Shown piece by piece: positions 13,116-23,996 of a stretch of 64,000 nucleotides of DNA. The position numbers and the translations under genes were made by a program. Below the pieces are notes generated by a model. The model worked only from the letters and a program-made list of their open reading frames with translations, did not search any database and was not told where the DNA came from. The DNA lies in NCBI GenBank assembly GCA_015680685.1, contig MNCI01005967.1, positions 3,438 to 67,437 of the forward strand, written 5' to 3'. Within the stretch, counting starts at the first letter, position 1. Each line of letters begins with the position of its first letter. This DNA is from Gnetum montanum (lineage: Eukaryota; Streptophyta; Gnetopsida; Gnetales; Gnetaceae).

Positions 13116-14012
13116 TGATGAGTGATGAGTAGACCCTATGCCCAACCATACAAATTACAAGTGTTTACAAATGATCCAGCTGAATTCCAAGGACTTATAG
13201 GTTTTAATGTATATTGGTCTAGGAGGTGAATCAACTATTGTAATCATTATCTTCCCAATTACACTTGTGAGTACAAGGGTATGGTTAAGTATAACTGAGG
13301 CATATGATTTTTATCATTTTTATCTTATTATGTTCTAAGTCTCCTAAGAATAAATAATAAAGAATAGGTAATTAATTACTAAATTCATCTATTTAGCTAA
13401 CCCTTAACTAATCCTAACATAAGCATCTATTCTTACTTGCCATGCACATCCTAAACATGTATAGCTCTACTAGGTTACCAAATGTTAAGCGTTGGATTAC
13501 CAAGCATTACATGTATGCTCGAAGTGGTTGAACTTATGTGTTTTAATTAATTGGTATTTAATATAGCTTAACTAATTAATTAAGTACTTAATTACATAAA
13601 AAAATTTAAGGAAATTACTTAAAATATTAAATGCATAGAAGAAACAATTAATCTATTTCAAAGTGCTACAAGGTTTATTAGAAAGCTCATCTTTATTACC
13701 GCACACACTATAGTGCTCAAGTACAATAGTGTTGGGATAAAGATTCATACACTCTTTGAATCCTACTATAGGCACTTAAAAAATATTCTAACTTTTGAGA
13801 AAAAAAATTGCTAGAGCTTCACTACAACTTATGAAATGAATGCCATAAATGTAGAGGAAGGCACACATTTAATGGCAAAACAAGGTATCCCATCAATAAG
13901 TACATGTCAACAAGTCAAACCCTACATCGATAGGATCACATTGATAAGATCCCATTGATGTGGTTGCATCGATGGCATCCCATTGATGTGGCCAAACCAT
14001 GATACTTCATCA
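13116..14012 (-). repeat. Element A 5' LTR
   Basis: 897 bp, pairing with 2112-2985. In element sense it starts TGATGAAGTATCATGG and ends CTCATCACTCATCA. The U3 part at 13893-14000 contains repeated ATCGATG/ATTGATG words on the plus strand. Its counterpart sequence in F is similar, so A and F form one LTR subfamily. Confidence 0.92.
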
Positions 14013-14017
14013 GTAAA
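14013..14017. repeat. Target-site duplication of element A, right copy (GTAAA)
   Basis: Exact match to 2107-2111. Confidence 0.9.
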
Positions 14018-15570
14018 TAATATACTTCATGTATCTATAGACAAGTGAGAGCACAACGATATCACATCCTACACATTCCAAATATTTCCATCTTGACACA
14101 TGTTATCTAGTTGGAGATTAAAGAGAAGACAAGGTATAATTCATTCTAGATGAATCATTAAATATCAATAATGGAAAGCTCCTTGAACAATAATCCATGT
14201 GTCACTAATAAAATTTCCACCATCCACATTGATATGTATCCAATGCTTGTTCAACCACCAATAAAGTATAGTGGATGAAAGTCTAGAGAATGCAACTATC
14301 TCTATTCATCGTTATGTGATACAACAAAGGTTTCAAGCATCAAAGAATAACTTCCAAAACACATCATCACAAGGGCCTTACTAAATGGAAAACTTGTTAG
14401 TAGATACAAAAGGTAAAATTGATATAATCTATTATTAAATATGATATCCAACTAAAATGACCATAGATATAAAACTTTTAAGCCAAAATGTATAACCATA
14501 ACAAACTAAAAGAATGTTGTAAACATCATAACACATTGAAGGATTCTTTGATACCATCTATAGAACCAAGATGTTTTCTAGAACCCCCAAGGAATTCCCT
14601 TATATCCTTTGGATTTGGGGTGGAAGACCTAGGGGCTACGCCTTCATATGAGCATACATCTACTTTAATTATCCAAAAGGGAGCATGTAATGCATATAAT
14701 TCTCTTAAGTTGTGTATTTGTCTCTAGGAGAACATTTATGAGTACAATCAAGAACAAGTAAACAATTAACCCTATAGACATCATTGGTGAGAGTATGATG
14801 ATGTATATATAAGGGAAGCCTTATCCCCAAACTCATCACGATCTCATATAAGGTTCAACATGTTGTTGCACCTAGACTATCTAATCAAGGCTACCTATAT
14901 ATCAACAACCACTGTAGAATCAAGTCCCATGTAGTTCTATCAATGTGAGGGTATGATGAAAAGGATAAAGATGTGCAAACAAGGTGGGACCCCATTGTTC
15001 CTTGGAACCATTAAGCCATAGTGGCTTTCCAACAATTGAGTGCAATGAACATACAATTTAGAGTGTTCTATGATCCCCAAACTATGGGAATCATTGATTT
15101 TAAGACCTTTATCACAATATGATATGGTTAATATATATGATAAGTAATAAGAGGGGTATTAGAACTTGAAACATTTTTTTAACAATATTTACCTCATATA
15201 TTGAAATTAGAATTTTATAACTTAGTATTACTCACTAGAATTGAACCCATAACTTGGAGTAATAGTATAAATGTGATTTATTTTTAAGGCCATAGAGTCA
15301 CACTTATAAATGAATAGATGATGGATTACATGGTTAAACATGAATAAATATCAAAGGACCGTATTAAATATTTATAGACATGACTTAAGAGGGTCTATGC
15401 TAAAGGCCACATCTTATAAAATTAACTATTTATATAGATATAGAAAAAATATTTCAAACTTTCGGTATTGTGTAAATGCTACATTATACATGGTTATCAT
15501 AAATGAGTAGTGGGGAGTAGGCTTACATATGCATATTTGAGACAAGGCCAAGATATATACTTACCACTGC
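14018..15570. other. Unassigned AT-rich DNA right of element A
   Basis: An open stretch at 14488-14727 encodes 79 residues without a recognisable family, and its length is within chance. No LTRs, terminal repeats or RNA genes were seen. Confidence 0.45.
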
Positions 15571-15888
15571 ATGTGATAGTAAAACTTAACTACAAATGAG
15601 ATTCATATCCATATCCAAGTCCTAGTGCAAGAAAGGATAATTTTCTTCATTTCTTCCTATGTCTCTTTTTATCTGCATGTGATAGTAAAACTGAACTACA
15701 CATGAAATTCATGTCCATATCCAAGTCCTATTACAAGAATGGATAAAATTTGTCATTTCTTCCATTGTCTCTTTTTATCCATATGTGATAGTAAAACTTA
15801 ACTACAAGCAACATGCATAACCATATCCAAGTCCTATTGCAAGAAAGGATAAAATTCTTGATTTCTTCCTCTATCCCTTTTTATCTCT
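15571..15888. repeat. Three-copy 106 bp tandem repeat
   Basis: Copies begin with ATGTGATAGTAAAAC at 15571, 15677 and 15783, so the period is exactly 106 bp twice. Each copy includes CATATCCAAGTCCTA and a pyrimidine-rich end with CTCTTTTTATC. The copies differ by scattered substitutions. Confidence 0.9.
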
Positions 15889-16424
15889 AAATTTTTATTA
15901 TATATAAGGACTACAATATAAAAATAATGGTAGACTTAACTATTTGCAAAATGGAAAGCAACATGTAGGCTTTTTACTTCAAGAAAGATCAACATATGAA
16001 AAAAATGAGCATTCAGTAGATTTACATGGTTATCTTAAAACTTGTTTAACATTAAATTGAAGTTCCTTTTAACATACTAGCAATGATTATTTTAAAAGAA
16101 AAATTATGTAAGCTTAAAGTCTATACATTTCTATGAAGGATTTCAGTCTCTCTTGGTTTTTTAAATAATTTTATTCATGTTTTTATTAGTATTCCTCTTT
16201 TCACTTTTCTCTTTACTTCTTTTATGCATAGTATCGTGATTTGTATTGTGTAGAATCTCATACTTAACTTTGTATGGTCTATGAGTTGACAAACTCTATA
16301 TAACTTTGAGCTTTGGTTTGAATCATATTTAAGTAGATATTTATTTAATTGCTACTAAATAAAGCTTTTGAAAAAAGGTATGAATTTAGTTTACAAATGG
16401 TCAAGAAATAATATTATTTAATAG

Positions 16425-17300
16425 TTTCCTTGGTATTAAACAAGGGTGTCTCTTTTTTATACTTTATTTGGGCTTTTTATTAATAAACTTGAAGAGTAGA
16501 TGCATAAAATACTAACTTAATTTGCAATTACAATTAAAAGTAGTATTGTTAGACTCTTACTCTATGTTGATGCATTTATCTTAATTTCAAATTCAATGGA
16601 AGAATTGTAGTAAATACTTTATACTCTTAATGACTTTTGTTAGTGTTTAGAAATGAAAATTAATGTCCACATAAATAGGATGTAAAAGTTTACCATAGGA
16701 AATGAACACATGAACATAACTTCCTTTTATAAATATCTTGTCCTATAATGCTCTAGCAATTACAAATAAAATTAGTACATAACTCAAAGAGTCACAAGTG
16801 GTATGAAAGCCCTATTTTCATAAAAAATGAATATAAAAAGGAATCTATTTTAGCTTGGCATATCCAAAAACAAAATTAGCATGCCATTGTTCAACCAACC
16901 ATTCTTTATGGGTGTGCTAACTTGCTCTAGAAACAAATAGAAGAAATTTAAAAACCTTTCCCATGAAGAGTGAGATATAATATTATACTATACTTTTTGA
17001 AGCAGAAATGATACCTTTAGAACTTCAAGCTGGTTGTCAATTTATAGCTTACACTCATAATCTTTCTAAATTCTTGTTGGATAAATAGTCCAAAATAGTG
17101 ATGATAGAAACAATGATAAAAGAGGGCTTCATTAGGAACTTTTATAGCTTAGTAAATGGAATATTCAAGTGTACATTCTTTATTTTGATCCTAAGTAAGT
17201 TTATGAATTAGTAAAATAAACCATACTTCATAAACTTTGGGAAACTTATAATTAAAAAATATTTCTAGTTGATTAGTATAGGAAAGCCTTTAATTCAAAG
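16425..17300 (+). pseudogene. Non-LTR retrotransposon (LINE) reverse transcriptase remnant
   Basis: From 16432 the frame reads GIKQGCLFFILYLGF, matching the family motif G-x-RQGCPLSP-LF. Near 16553-16610 it reads LLLYVDAFILISNSMEE, the equivalent of LLYADDIVLIS. It then continues with a degenerate form of the usual FC...MKVN.KT motif (DFCQCLEMKIN). The catalytic Asp pair is lost (YVDA) and the frame changes several times. About 16900-17250 reads NQPFFMGVL and MIPLELQAGCQF, which look like the region downstream of RT. No 5' end, poly(A) tail or target duplication was identified. Confidence 0.65.
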
Positions 17301-17750
17301 GCAAACTATTTATTTGCTACTATGTCTTATGATTTGCATGCATAATTAGTAGGGTAGGAATGAGATTTCATCATTTGAGAATTGTAAGTCCCCCTGTGAA
17401 GAACACATTTGCAGCTATGCCCTATAGATGGCATTAAAGGCCAAGATCACATTTTCTTCCATGTCTTACTTTTAAATACATTAACTATAGATGAAATATT
17501 ACAATTCTAAATTTAATTGATTTATTCTAAAAATTACAATTTCCTAATTTTTTAATTATGTTATTAAAACTTATAGGCTTTATACTTTTACAATTCAATA
17601 GAAGTGTGCACAATAAGATTACAGTTTTAATTTCATATTGCTAATATGATATTGTGTGGTTAGGATGCCCTATGTTTTTTTAACAAAGGAAAAAATGACA
17701 ATCATCCGTAGAGTTTAACACTCCTAATTTTCTATTTGTCAATTTGTCTT
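17301..17750. other. AT-rich spacer between LINE remnant and gene island
   Basis: No coding, RNA or repeat signal recognised. CpG dinucleotides become noticeably more frequent immediately after this stretch. Confidence 0.4.
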
Positions 17751-18439
17751 TTCAATTGTGTAGAAAATTGGTGAAAGACGTGATCCACCACTTTTGGGTA
17801 TGGCGTTCCGCGAAGCAACGTGTATTCCACTGTTTTTTTATGGTCTCCCAATGTTTATCAGAGAATTGTCTTACAAAGAAGCGTCCAAAATAATGGCGGC
17901 CAGTTTTCCATGACGCAGACATCATAGGACGGCGCAAGAAATTTTCTCGATCCTCTGCTCCTCCTTTCATACTATAATAATTAATGACTTAAACCAAAAC
18001 AAAATAACAGCGCGCTGTCGGCTAATGGAGGGTGGGTGTGTAACAGATAGTCACATGCGCAAGCCTGCAGACATTGCCAAAAAACGCGGATCAGTCAAAT
18101 CTTTGATTCCAAGATTATTCCCCAGTGAATGCAAAAGCAGCGTAAACGATGAATCTGATACGATGGATGGTTTGTCACTGGTGCAGATTTCATGGAAACC
18201 TGCTTCAACCTGGGTTTTCGTTTCACCTTGGGTTTGTGAGAGAAGAATTTTTCTCCTTAAAATAATTTTATAATTAAAAATCTTGCAAATAAAATGCCGA
18301 AAGGATTATCTTTCATAGCTTCAAGGTTCATCCTATTCAGGTGAACTTTCGGAGTAACTGCGCTCAGGTTTGAGTTTACCGCTTAAAAAAACAAATACTT
18401 TGCCATCATTCCAAAAGGAGTTCCCTTTGTTTTAAAAAA
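17751..18439. other. Start of CpG-containing island; no identified gene
   Basis: A minus-strand open stretch at 17752-17970 (72 codons) and a plus-strand one at 18025-18273 (82 codons, rich in Ser/Lys) were translated, and neither matches a family I recognise. CpG-containing words such as GCGCGCTGTCGG and AAAACGCGGATC are common here and rare in the flanking transposons. This is compatible with an upstream gene fragment or a 5' regulatory region. Confidence 0.35.
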
Positions 18440-18584
18440 ATTCCTTATAAAAATTGGCTGCTATTCCATTTTAATACATACTCCATGATTAGTCCTGGGT
18501 AAATTTTGGTTTCCATTCAATTTTGATCCTCAAGGGTCTTATTTATACATCTATTGTTTCGTGTCTCTGCATCCATCATCAACC
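18440..18584 (+). promoter_or_regulatory. Candidate core promoter (TATA box)
   Basis: TTATAAAAA at 18445-18453 in CpG-containing DNA lies about 130 bp before an ATG in good plant context (CAACCATGGC, 18585) and about 290 bp before a second (GTCATGGC, 18736). No transcript evidence is available from sequence alone. Confidence 0.25.
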
Positions 18585-18731
18585 ATGGCAATTGCTTCGG
18601 ATGCATATTTTAAAATTCTTCAATACACAAACTCCCGCCACATCTGCATTTTATATTTTTGGAAGCAAAGGCAGGAACAAGCACTTACTTGCAGGGTTGC
18701 TCCTCCTAGTAATTTAACTTCACAGTCGTGA
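18585..18731 (+). other. Short open reading frame upstream of candidate exon 1
   Basis: 48 codons starting MAIASDAYFKILQY and ending with TGA at 18729-18731. The start context is favourable. There is no recognised domain. It ends five bases before the next ATG (18736), so it could act as an upstream ORF if the region is transcribed, or be chance. Confidence 0.2.
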
Positions 18732-18735
18732 GGTC

Positions 18736-18795
18736 ATGGCTGCAATAACCAGCCTGCAATTTCTCAACCCTGTCCTGCCGGTGCATGTTATAAGG
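18736..18795 (+). other. Candidate first exon with transit-peptide-like N terminus
   Basis: The ATG opens a frame starting MAAITSLQFLNPV, 20 codons long, ending at AGG followed by GTATGC, a good 5' splice site in phase 0. The first recognised terpene synthase exon (23172) also opens in phase 0. Small, uncharged, hydroxylated and hydrophobic residues suit a plastid transit peptide. If linked, the intron would be 4.4 kb and contain a hAT remnant. The conserved RRx8W/WDDDF segment of terpene synthases was not found between them, so the link is speculative. Confidence 0.2.
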
Positions 18796-19256
18796 GTATG
18801 CAGTACATGGCTCCATTACTGCAATGCATTGTATTTATTGATTTAAAAAGTACTCTAGCAGCAGCTGTGCATGAAATGTGAAACCATGCATTCACATCGA
18901 ACCCTTCACATGAAATGTGCAACCACAGATTTATATTTTTTCGTGTTTGTTTCTAAATTTTGAAACCATAGTTATTAGAAAACGTCTTAGTTTGTTTCAT
19001 CTACCAAAAAAAAGATTCGATTTAAAATTTCGCTCAGCTTCCAGTCGTCCTGTAACCTCAGACCCAAATAAAGCTTTTCCTCTTATCCAAGGTCCGAGTT
19101 TAGTTCCTCTACCAATCTTAATCACTCAAAAACCAAACAAAGCTTTTTCTCATATACTGTGGACGTGCTTGGCGAATAAACACTGAAGGTCAAGCCATTG
19201 TTCCTGTTTTCAATCAATAAAATAACTTACGTGTCCAATGCAGATCTAGCTTAGGT
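18796..19256. other. Island spacer without identified gene
   Basis: An 89-codon open stretch at 18917-19186 contains the word PNKAF twice (DPNKAFPLIQ and KPNKAFSHI), suggesting a small internal duplication. No family was recognised. Confidence 0.3.
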
Positions 19257-19334
19257 ATAAACATGTAGTGGTCGTCGTTGTCGTATGCAGACTCCAGCGC
19301 AGGGATAAACATGTAGTGGTCGTCGTTGTCGTAT
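19257..19334. repeat. Two-copy 48 bp direct repeat
   Basis: The 30 bp word beginning ATAAACATGTAGTGG and ending GTTGTCGTAT occurs at 19257-19286 and 19305-19334. The sequence before each copy (GCAGA.CTAG and GCAGACTCCAG) is also related, giving a 48 bp period. Confidence 0.88.
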
Positions 19335-20046
19335 TAAAAACTGTGTTTTGTCTTCTAAGTCAGTGAAGGCTACTATTATTTATATTTCAGAGCGCAGACC
19401 ATGGAAGAAGTCTGCGCGCATTTATCAAAACTCGACAGACGTTGGAGGTTGTCATTGATGTTAAATGAATCAATCATCATCGTCAGCATCCTCGCTAAAT
19501 TATCTTGAGGGTGGATTTCGTTTTTTCTTGGAAGATGTCATGTATGTGAGGACGGTGTCTCCATTTGCGTGGTGCAAAATTCGTGTGAACAAAATTTGGA
19601 AGAAGCTGTGTGCCAAGAATCTCGCTGTAGATAAATATAGTTGAAGCCAAAAGGCATTGCCCAGAGTAGCGCAGATCAAGAACAGAGTATGGAAACAACA
19701 ATGCACGTCAGGCTGATAGCGGAGAAGTTGTGCACGATTTCGCTCAATCTCAGTACTGCTCGGCTTCATCTCCAGGCATCCCCATATCAATTCCAGCTCA
19801 ACACTTTACCCCAAGAAAAATGGAATAAAATGGTCGCACTTCGTTTTCTGTCTGTAGTTGAATTCTCTGCCTTGCTTTGATTTTGTTATATATTTCTGAA
19901 CGTACGTGCGTACTGTAGTTCGTATTCAGTTTTCTTACTGAAATACTATGCGCCAGAGATTCGCGATTCTCAAAAAAATCTCACGAACCGTTCGCGGTGG
20001 ATTCGGGCACGCATACAGAAGCGTGTAAAATCCGCATTGAGTACTT
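19335..20046. other. Island segment with short open stretches, no identified gene
   Basis: A 35-codon frame starts at the ATG at 19400 (MEEVCAHLSKLDRRWR). A second, shifted frame before 19644 reads FLEDVMYVRTVSPFAW and ends at a TGA. Plus-strand 19641-19880 and minus-strand 19500-19790 are also open. These compete on the two strands and none matches a known family. Base use is like that of the terpene synthase exons, so a degraded gene is possible. Confidence 0.3.
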
Positions 20047-20469
20047 AAATTATAATTTTTCGTTCGATTTTTCAACTCTCAATTCATTGTCGATTAAAAT
20101 CTTACCTATTTTTACTGCAAATCGCATCAAATCTTACCTGTTTCCTGCAAATTGCATCCGCGTCCAATACCTTTTATTTACAGACGCTCCTCCTATTTCG
20201 CCATTGATAGGGATTTGGATGCTTCCGCACTCTCCAAACGCTTTGTTTCTCTTTCAGCTTTAAATTATAATTTTTCGTTCGATTTTTCAACTCTCAAGAT
20301 TAAAATCTTACCTATTTTTACTGCAAATAGCATCAAATCTTACCTGTTTCCTGCAAATTGCATCCGCGTCCAATACCTTTTATTTACAGACACTCCTCCT
20401 ATTTCGCCATTGATAGGGATTTGGATGCTTCCGCACTCTCCAAACGCTTTGTTTCTCTTTCAGCTTTAA
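20047..20469. repeat. Two-copy tandem duplication of about 215 bp
   Basis: Copy 1 is 20047-20261 and copy 2 is 20262-20469. Copy 2 lacks about nine bases after TTTTTCAACTCTCAA but is otherwise almost identical, differing for instance at CAGACGCTCC versus CAGACACTCC. High identity implies a recent duplication. Each copy contains CTCTTTCAG and TTTATTTACAG, resembling 3' splice sites, and encodes similar short peptides on the plus strand; coding function is not supported. Confidence 0.93.
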
Positions 20470-21298
20470 ATTTTTTTGCTTCATTTTCAGTTTTTCATTT
20501 GCAGGCAATGACGAAGAAGACGATGAACATTTTTTTTGATGCAGGGTCTCGTCTGCCCAGTTTGATTTAGGTGACTGGGTAGGAGACTTGCCTTATCGGA
20601 TTTATCTGTTGATGCTTAGAGAATGAGTTGTTAGCATTATCATATTATAAACTTGTTACCTTTACAGAATGCGCTGCACATCTATCATTCTATACTTTAT
20701 TATTCTATATTTTTCAGTTTCTATATTTTTTATCATTCTATATTTTTCAGAAAATCGATTGTTTCCTTCTAGCGCAATCTGGACGGGCTTGCCGAGCCTG
20801 CGTAAACAAGCATTGCGAGCGGTTCTCTTGGATCCTTAATTCTAGTTTTTGTTCTTAAAAAATTTGGATGATATTTCTTCCGTTTTTAAAATGTGAGTGC
20901 TACATGCTTTACCTTTGTAATCTTAGTGCACAATTTTTCCGCTTAACGTTCACTCTTGGTTCTCACTTGTTATTTTCCGCTTCTTTTGCTGTAAAGATTT
21001 CTCTCCATCTCTATCCTGATTCATGAGCACGAAATCCGCTTTTCTTCCCCTTCCGTCTTGCTCTTCAGTTTGCGTGAGAACACGTTCCTATCTGATCTTT
21101 AGTAGTGGATTTTAGTGGATTTTCATATCAATTGAGTTGCCTATTTTGCTTAGATTTACGGATCTTTACTTTTCATTTTAGTTTATTCAGATGATTTTAG
21201 AGAAAAGATTTTTATTTAGTGGATTGGTTTCGTATTTTTATTCATGGGCCATGGCCATCTCATGTTGCGTCTCTGGTTTCACGTAACGGCCATGATTT
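20470..21298. other. Island segment, pyrimidine-rich, no identified gene
   Basis: Contains repeats of the word ATTCTATATTTTTCAG between 20680 and 20755. One short frame around 20550-20625 contains FDLGDWVGDLPYR, with a possible 3' splice site before it, but it does not match a terpene synthase exon convincingly. Confidence 0.3.
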
Positions 21299-21362
21299 CG
21301 GCCAGTCATAAATGCACAACCTGTGGCCGTCATTCCAGCCAGTCATTAATGCACAACCTGTG
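21299..21362. repeat. Short direct repeat of about 26 bp
   Basis: GCCAGTCATAAATGCACAAC and GCCAGTCATTAATGCACAAC recur about 38 bp apart, each followed by CTGTG. The copies differ by one base. Nothing in the sequence shows a function. Confidence 0.75.
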
Positions 21363-21880
21363 AGGGAAGGGAATCAGTTGGTTACAAACTGCTTTCAGGC
21401 CTCTCTCCCTCTGCAAGTTCAAACAAAATAGTTTGAAGCATACATTTGTTCAAAGTTCAAACAAAATTTCAGCACCATATCCTTCCCAAATCTTTTTAGG
21501 AAGCCCTAGTCAACATCTGCAGTCAAACATGCAAGAGGCATGAACTCAACCCACAACAAGAAATTCGAAAACTCCAAACATCCGCCTTTGAATATCCTGC
21601 TATCCCAACTTTATAAAGCAAGCCCATAAATCCAAAACATGTCGTGAACTCGCCGAGAGCATTATTCCTGGTGTAAAAATAACTTTATTGGCTTATATGC
21701 TTGGTATTAGTTTTTTATGAAAATGTAGCAATATTTTTTCTAATGGCACAACCTATTGTTGATTTCATCTTTTATGTTGATAAAGATAAGAAATTTATGT
21801 AATTTATGAAAATATGGTATAGAAATTGATAGCTCTCTTGATTTTTATAATGCTCGGTTACTTCCATTGATTCTAAAAAG
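21363..21880. other. Spacer before hAT remnant
   Basis: No coding motif was recognised. It may contain upstream parts of the hAT element too decayed to see. A boundary of that element could not be set. Confidence 0.3.
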
Positions 21881-22713
21881 ATGAAGGCTATAAATACCCC
21901 ATTGCATATGGTTGCATATGCATTAAATCCAACAAGGCTTCAATTTACCAAAGGACATATAAAAGCATTTAAATGTGAAAATGCTATACTTGATATGGAT
22001 AGAATATCTCAAGAAGATCTAGCTGGATGGTGGAGTTTGCATGGTGGAGATAGTAGTAGATACTCTTAGATTTCAAACTTTAGCAGTGAAGTTTCTTTCT
22101 GAGATGAGTTTTTTTATTAAACATATAACAAATATTAATATGTATTAATTTTCTTAATTAATTTATGAAATGTGATTTGAAAACTTGAAATAGTGATGTT
22201 TTATATATCATGCATTTTTTAAACACCATAATTAATAGGCTATTAGGTCTTAAGTTTTAAATGAGTTTGTTTATTGATGAAGTTTTGAATAATTTATCAA
22301 ATGAATTTTTTAACAATGCAAAAATTTATTCTTATTTTTATCATTTATGTAGGTTGCATCTTTTTCTGAAAGAAATTGGTCAACATATTTTTCATTTATC
22401 GGATCAAAAGAAATAGTCTAACTCCAAAAAGAGTTGACCAATTAGTATCTCTTCATAGCATGATTAGATTGGAAGAAAGAAAGAAAATAAAATATAGGCA
22501 ATCACCTATTCTTTGTTGGGATGTTAATCTAGAAGATGATGATGTTCCAATAGTTGATGATAGATAAAGTTATTCTACTGACTTAGCTAATGTTTGTGGA
22601 GCAATGAATCTTAATATTGATGATTCAATCTTTGATGAAGATGATTGCCATGCAAATGATATTAATGACATAGAACAAAATGAAGCAGTTTTACAAATGT
22701 ACTCTTTAGAGTA
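21881..22713 (+). pseudogene. hAT transposase C-terminal remnant
   Basis: 21881-22069 reads PLHMVAYALNPTR and later DLAGWWSLHGGDSS, matching the plant hAT transposase region that ends in a WW-x-x-x-G motif. After a frame change it reads LRFQTLAVKFLSE. An intron-like AT-rich stretch follows, and from 22353 it reads ASFSERNWSTYF. After another shift comes KRNSLTPKRVDQLVSLHSMIRL, the hAT C-terminal dimerisation signature (CERNWS...KRNRL...LV...N.RL). An acidic tail continues to a stop near 22713. There are at least two frameshifts and no terminal inverted repeats or 8 bp duplication could be placed. It is a dead fragment, 450 bp upstream of the terpene synthase exons. Confidence 0.78.
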
Positions 22714-23171
22714 GAGCTACAAATTTACTTTTTAGAGTAGAGCAAGGAGAAAATATAGGTTAAAATTAGAATTTGAACAATGTGACAATTTCTAAGCTTT
22801 GGCGAGAAACTCTTTATCATATATACTGCTAAAATATTTTATAACACACATGACACTCAATACTTAATGTTTCATTGCAATCTTTTATGCAATTTTTAAG
22901 CATTAACAATATTTTGAATTTACATTGTACTTGTTCTATATTCTACAACGTTTTTTATATGATATATGAGATTTAATTTTAAAAAAAAATTAATATATTT
23001 AAATTTTCTCTATCACGTCCCCGGCTACGAAACCGTCCCCACTTTTTTTAGAGGCACACGTACCTAACACGTTCAGAATCACGAATCCTCGATTCCTCGC
23101 TTCCACGAATCGGATTCTTTTGATGCATAGCTGAAATATTAACTTGCTGACATCGGATCTTTCTTCGTTAG
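22714..23171. other. Spacer between hAT remnant and first synthase exon
   Basis: AT-rich to about 22990, then a CpG-rich stretch with CACGTCCCCGGCTACG and ACGAATCCTCGATTCC. The latter could be the end of the hAT element or intronic host DNA. 23160-23171 ends TTCGTTAG, a usable 3' splice site for the following exon. Confidence 0.4.
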
Positions 23172-23368
23172 GGACATGGACGACAAACGGAACGCTCGGA
23201 CTATCTCACCTACGAAATGAGGAAAATGTTGAGCAAGGAATCGTCATTATCAGCGAACGTTGATAATAATATGTCCAGGCTACTTTCCGTAACGGACAGT
23301 CTCTATTGCCTTGGCATCTCTCGCCATTTCAAACAGGAAATCCGTCAGCATCTTGACACAATTGATAG
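23172..23368 (+). pseudogene. Terpene synthase exon 1 of those seen (beta-domain start)
   Basis: Follows TTCGTTAG and ends at GATAG before GTTTGT, leaving two bases over. It reads ERSDYLTYEMRKMLS, then LLSVTDSLYCLGISRHF, then KQEIRQHL. This matches the family pattern of a basic EV.+ML helix followed by ID..QRLG..YHFE.EI. It is a central exon by its boundaries, so an upstream exon with the transit peptide and RRx8W region must have existed. Confidence 0.75.
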
Positions 23369-23455
23369 GTTTGTTCCCGTTACGCATGCAAATTCTAGTG
23401 CTTTCATTTGTCTTCCAAATATGTAATTCTTGGTAACTGTCGAGCAGTATACAAG

Positions 23456-23555
23456 AGTAAACCATGCATTTACAGAGTGTGGAACGCGAATCAAGGAGAG
23501 ATCCGTGACGGATATGGCCTTCGAGCTTCTGCGCGTGCATGGGACAGCTCTCCCG
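23456..23555 (+). pseudogene. Terpene synthase exon 2 (LLRVHG block)
   Basis: In the frame that gives RIKERSVTDMAFELL and RVHGTALP it matches the conserved TALGFRLLRLHGYDVS region. The 3' splice site could follow CGAGCAG (23447) or ACAAG (23455); only the second keeps phase with the previous exon. It ends at CTCCCG before GTATGT, in phase 0. Confidence 0.7.
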
Positions 23556-23671
23556 GTATGTACTCAACGAAGCATAAAACATTGCTCTGTTTAATTGAAG
23601 CCGTTTCCGAAATTCTCTGTAACGTTTCCATTAGTTTCATTCTGGAAACTGTTCGTTCATTATACTTATAG

Positions 23672-23876
23672 CGATATGCTTTTGGATGGAGCAGGCGTTT
23701 TTGGCGAAACAGAAGTCGTAGCCGAGTTGAGCTCGAAGAGTGCGCAGGCGACGAAAACAACAGTGGCTGTGTTCAGAGCCTCAGCAGTTCAGTTCCCCGG
23801 AGAAACGATCATAAAAACCATGCACAGTTTTACGACTGGGCTGTTGAAATCATGGATTTCTACAACAGAAAATCAA
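23672..23876 (+). pseudogene. Terpene synthase exon 3 (FPGE block)
   Basis: Starts after ACTTATAG and ends at ATCAA before GTAACT. It reads DMLLDGAGVFGE, VAVFRASAVQFPGE and HSFTTGLLKSW, matching the family run D.F.DE.G.F ... LY.AS....PGE ... F....L. The exon starts with one extra base relative to phase 0 of the preceding exon, so the two cannot be joined in frame as they stand. Confidence 0.75.
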
Positions 23877-23996
23877 GTAACTCATTCACATCTAACAGCA
23901 GAGGTTTGTTTAAATTATCTTCGCAGAAAGCTGACTGTTTGTGCTTTTTTAGCTTTCCAGTGATGGTAAATAATACGGTACACCTTGAGCTTGCAG

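Larger units (their letters stand above)
2112..14012 (-). mobile_element. Element A: full-length Ty3/gypsy (Athila/Tat-like) LTR retrotransposon
   Basis: An 11.9 kb element read on the minus strand. In element order it holds the 5' LTR (13116-14012), a tRNA-Asp-like primer-binding site, gag, retropepsin, RT, RNase H, integrase, a conserved non-coding block, an accessory coiled-coil ORF, a polypurine tract and the 3' LTR (2112-2985). The five-base duplication on both sides is perfect. The gene order (RT, RNase H, integrase) and integrase motifs place it in Ty3/gypsy, and the primer site and extra ORF after pol suggest the Athila/Tat branch. Every coding region has stops or frameshifts and key catalytic residues are changed, so it is not expected to encode active proteins. 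Confidence 0.92.

Noticed and set aside
20550-20625. FDLGDWVGDLPYR as a possible WDDDF-type synthase exon
   Set aside because: Only a loose resemblance. The Asp-rich core and downstream residues do not line up and the phase is unsupported.
19948-23110. CpG-rich stretches at 19948-20000 and 23030-23110 as terminal inverted repeats of one hAT element
   Set aside because: Both contain words like GATTCG and CACGAA, but no continuous inverted match could be aligned by eye.
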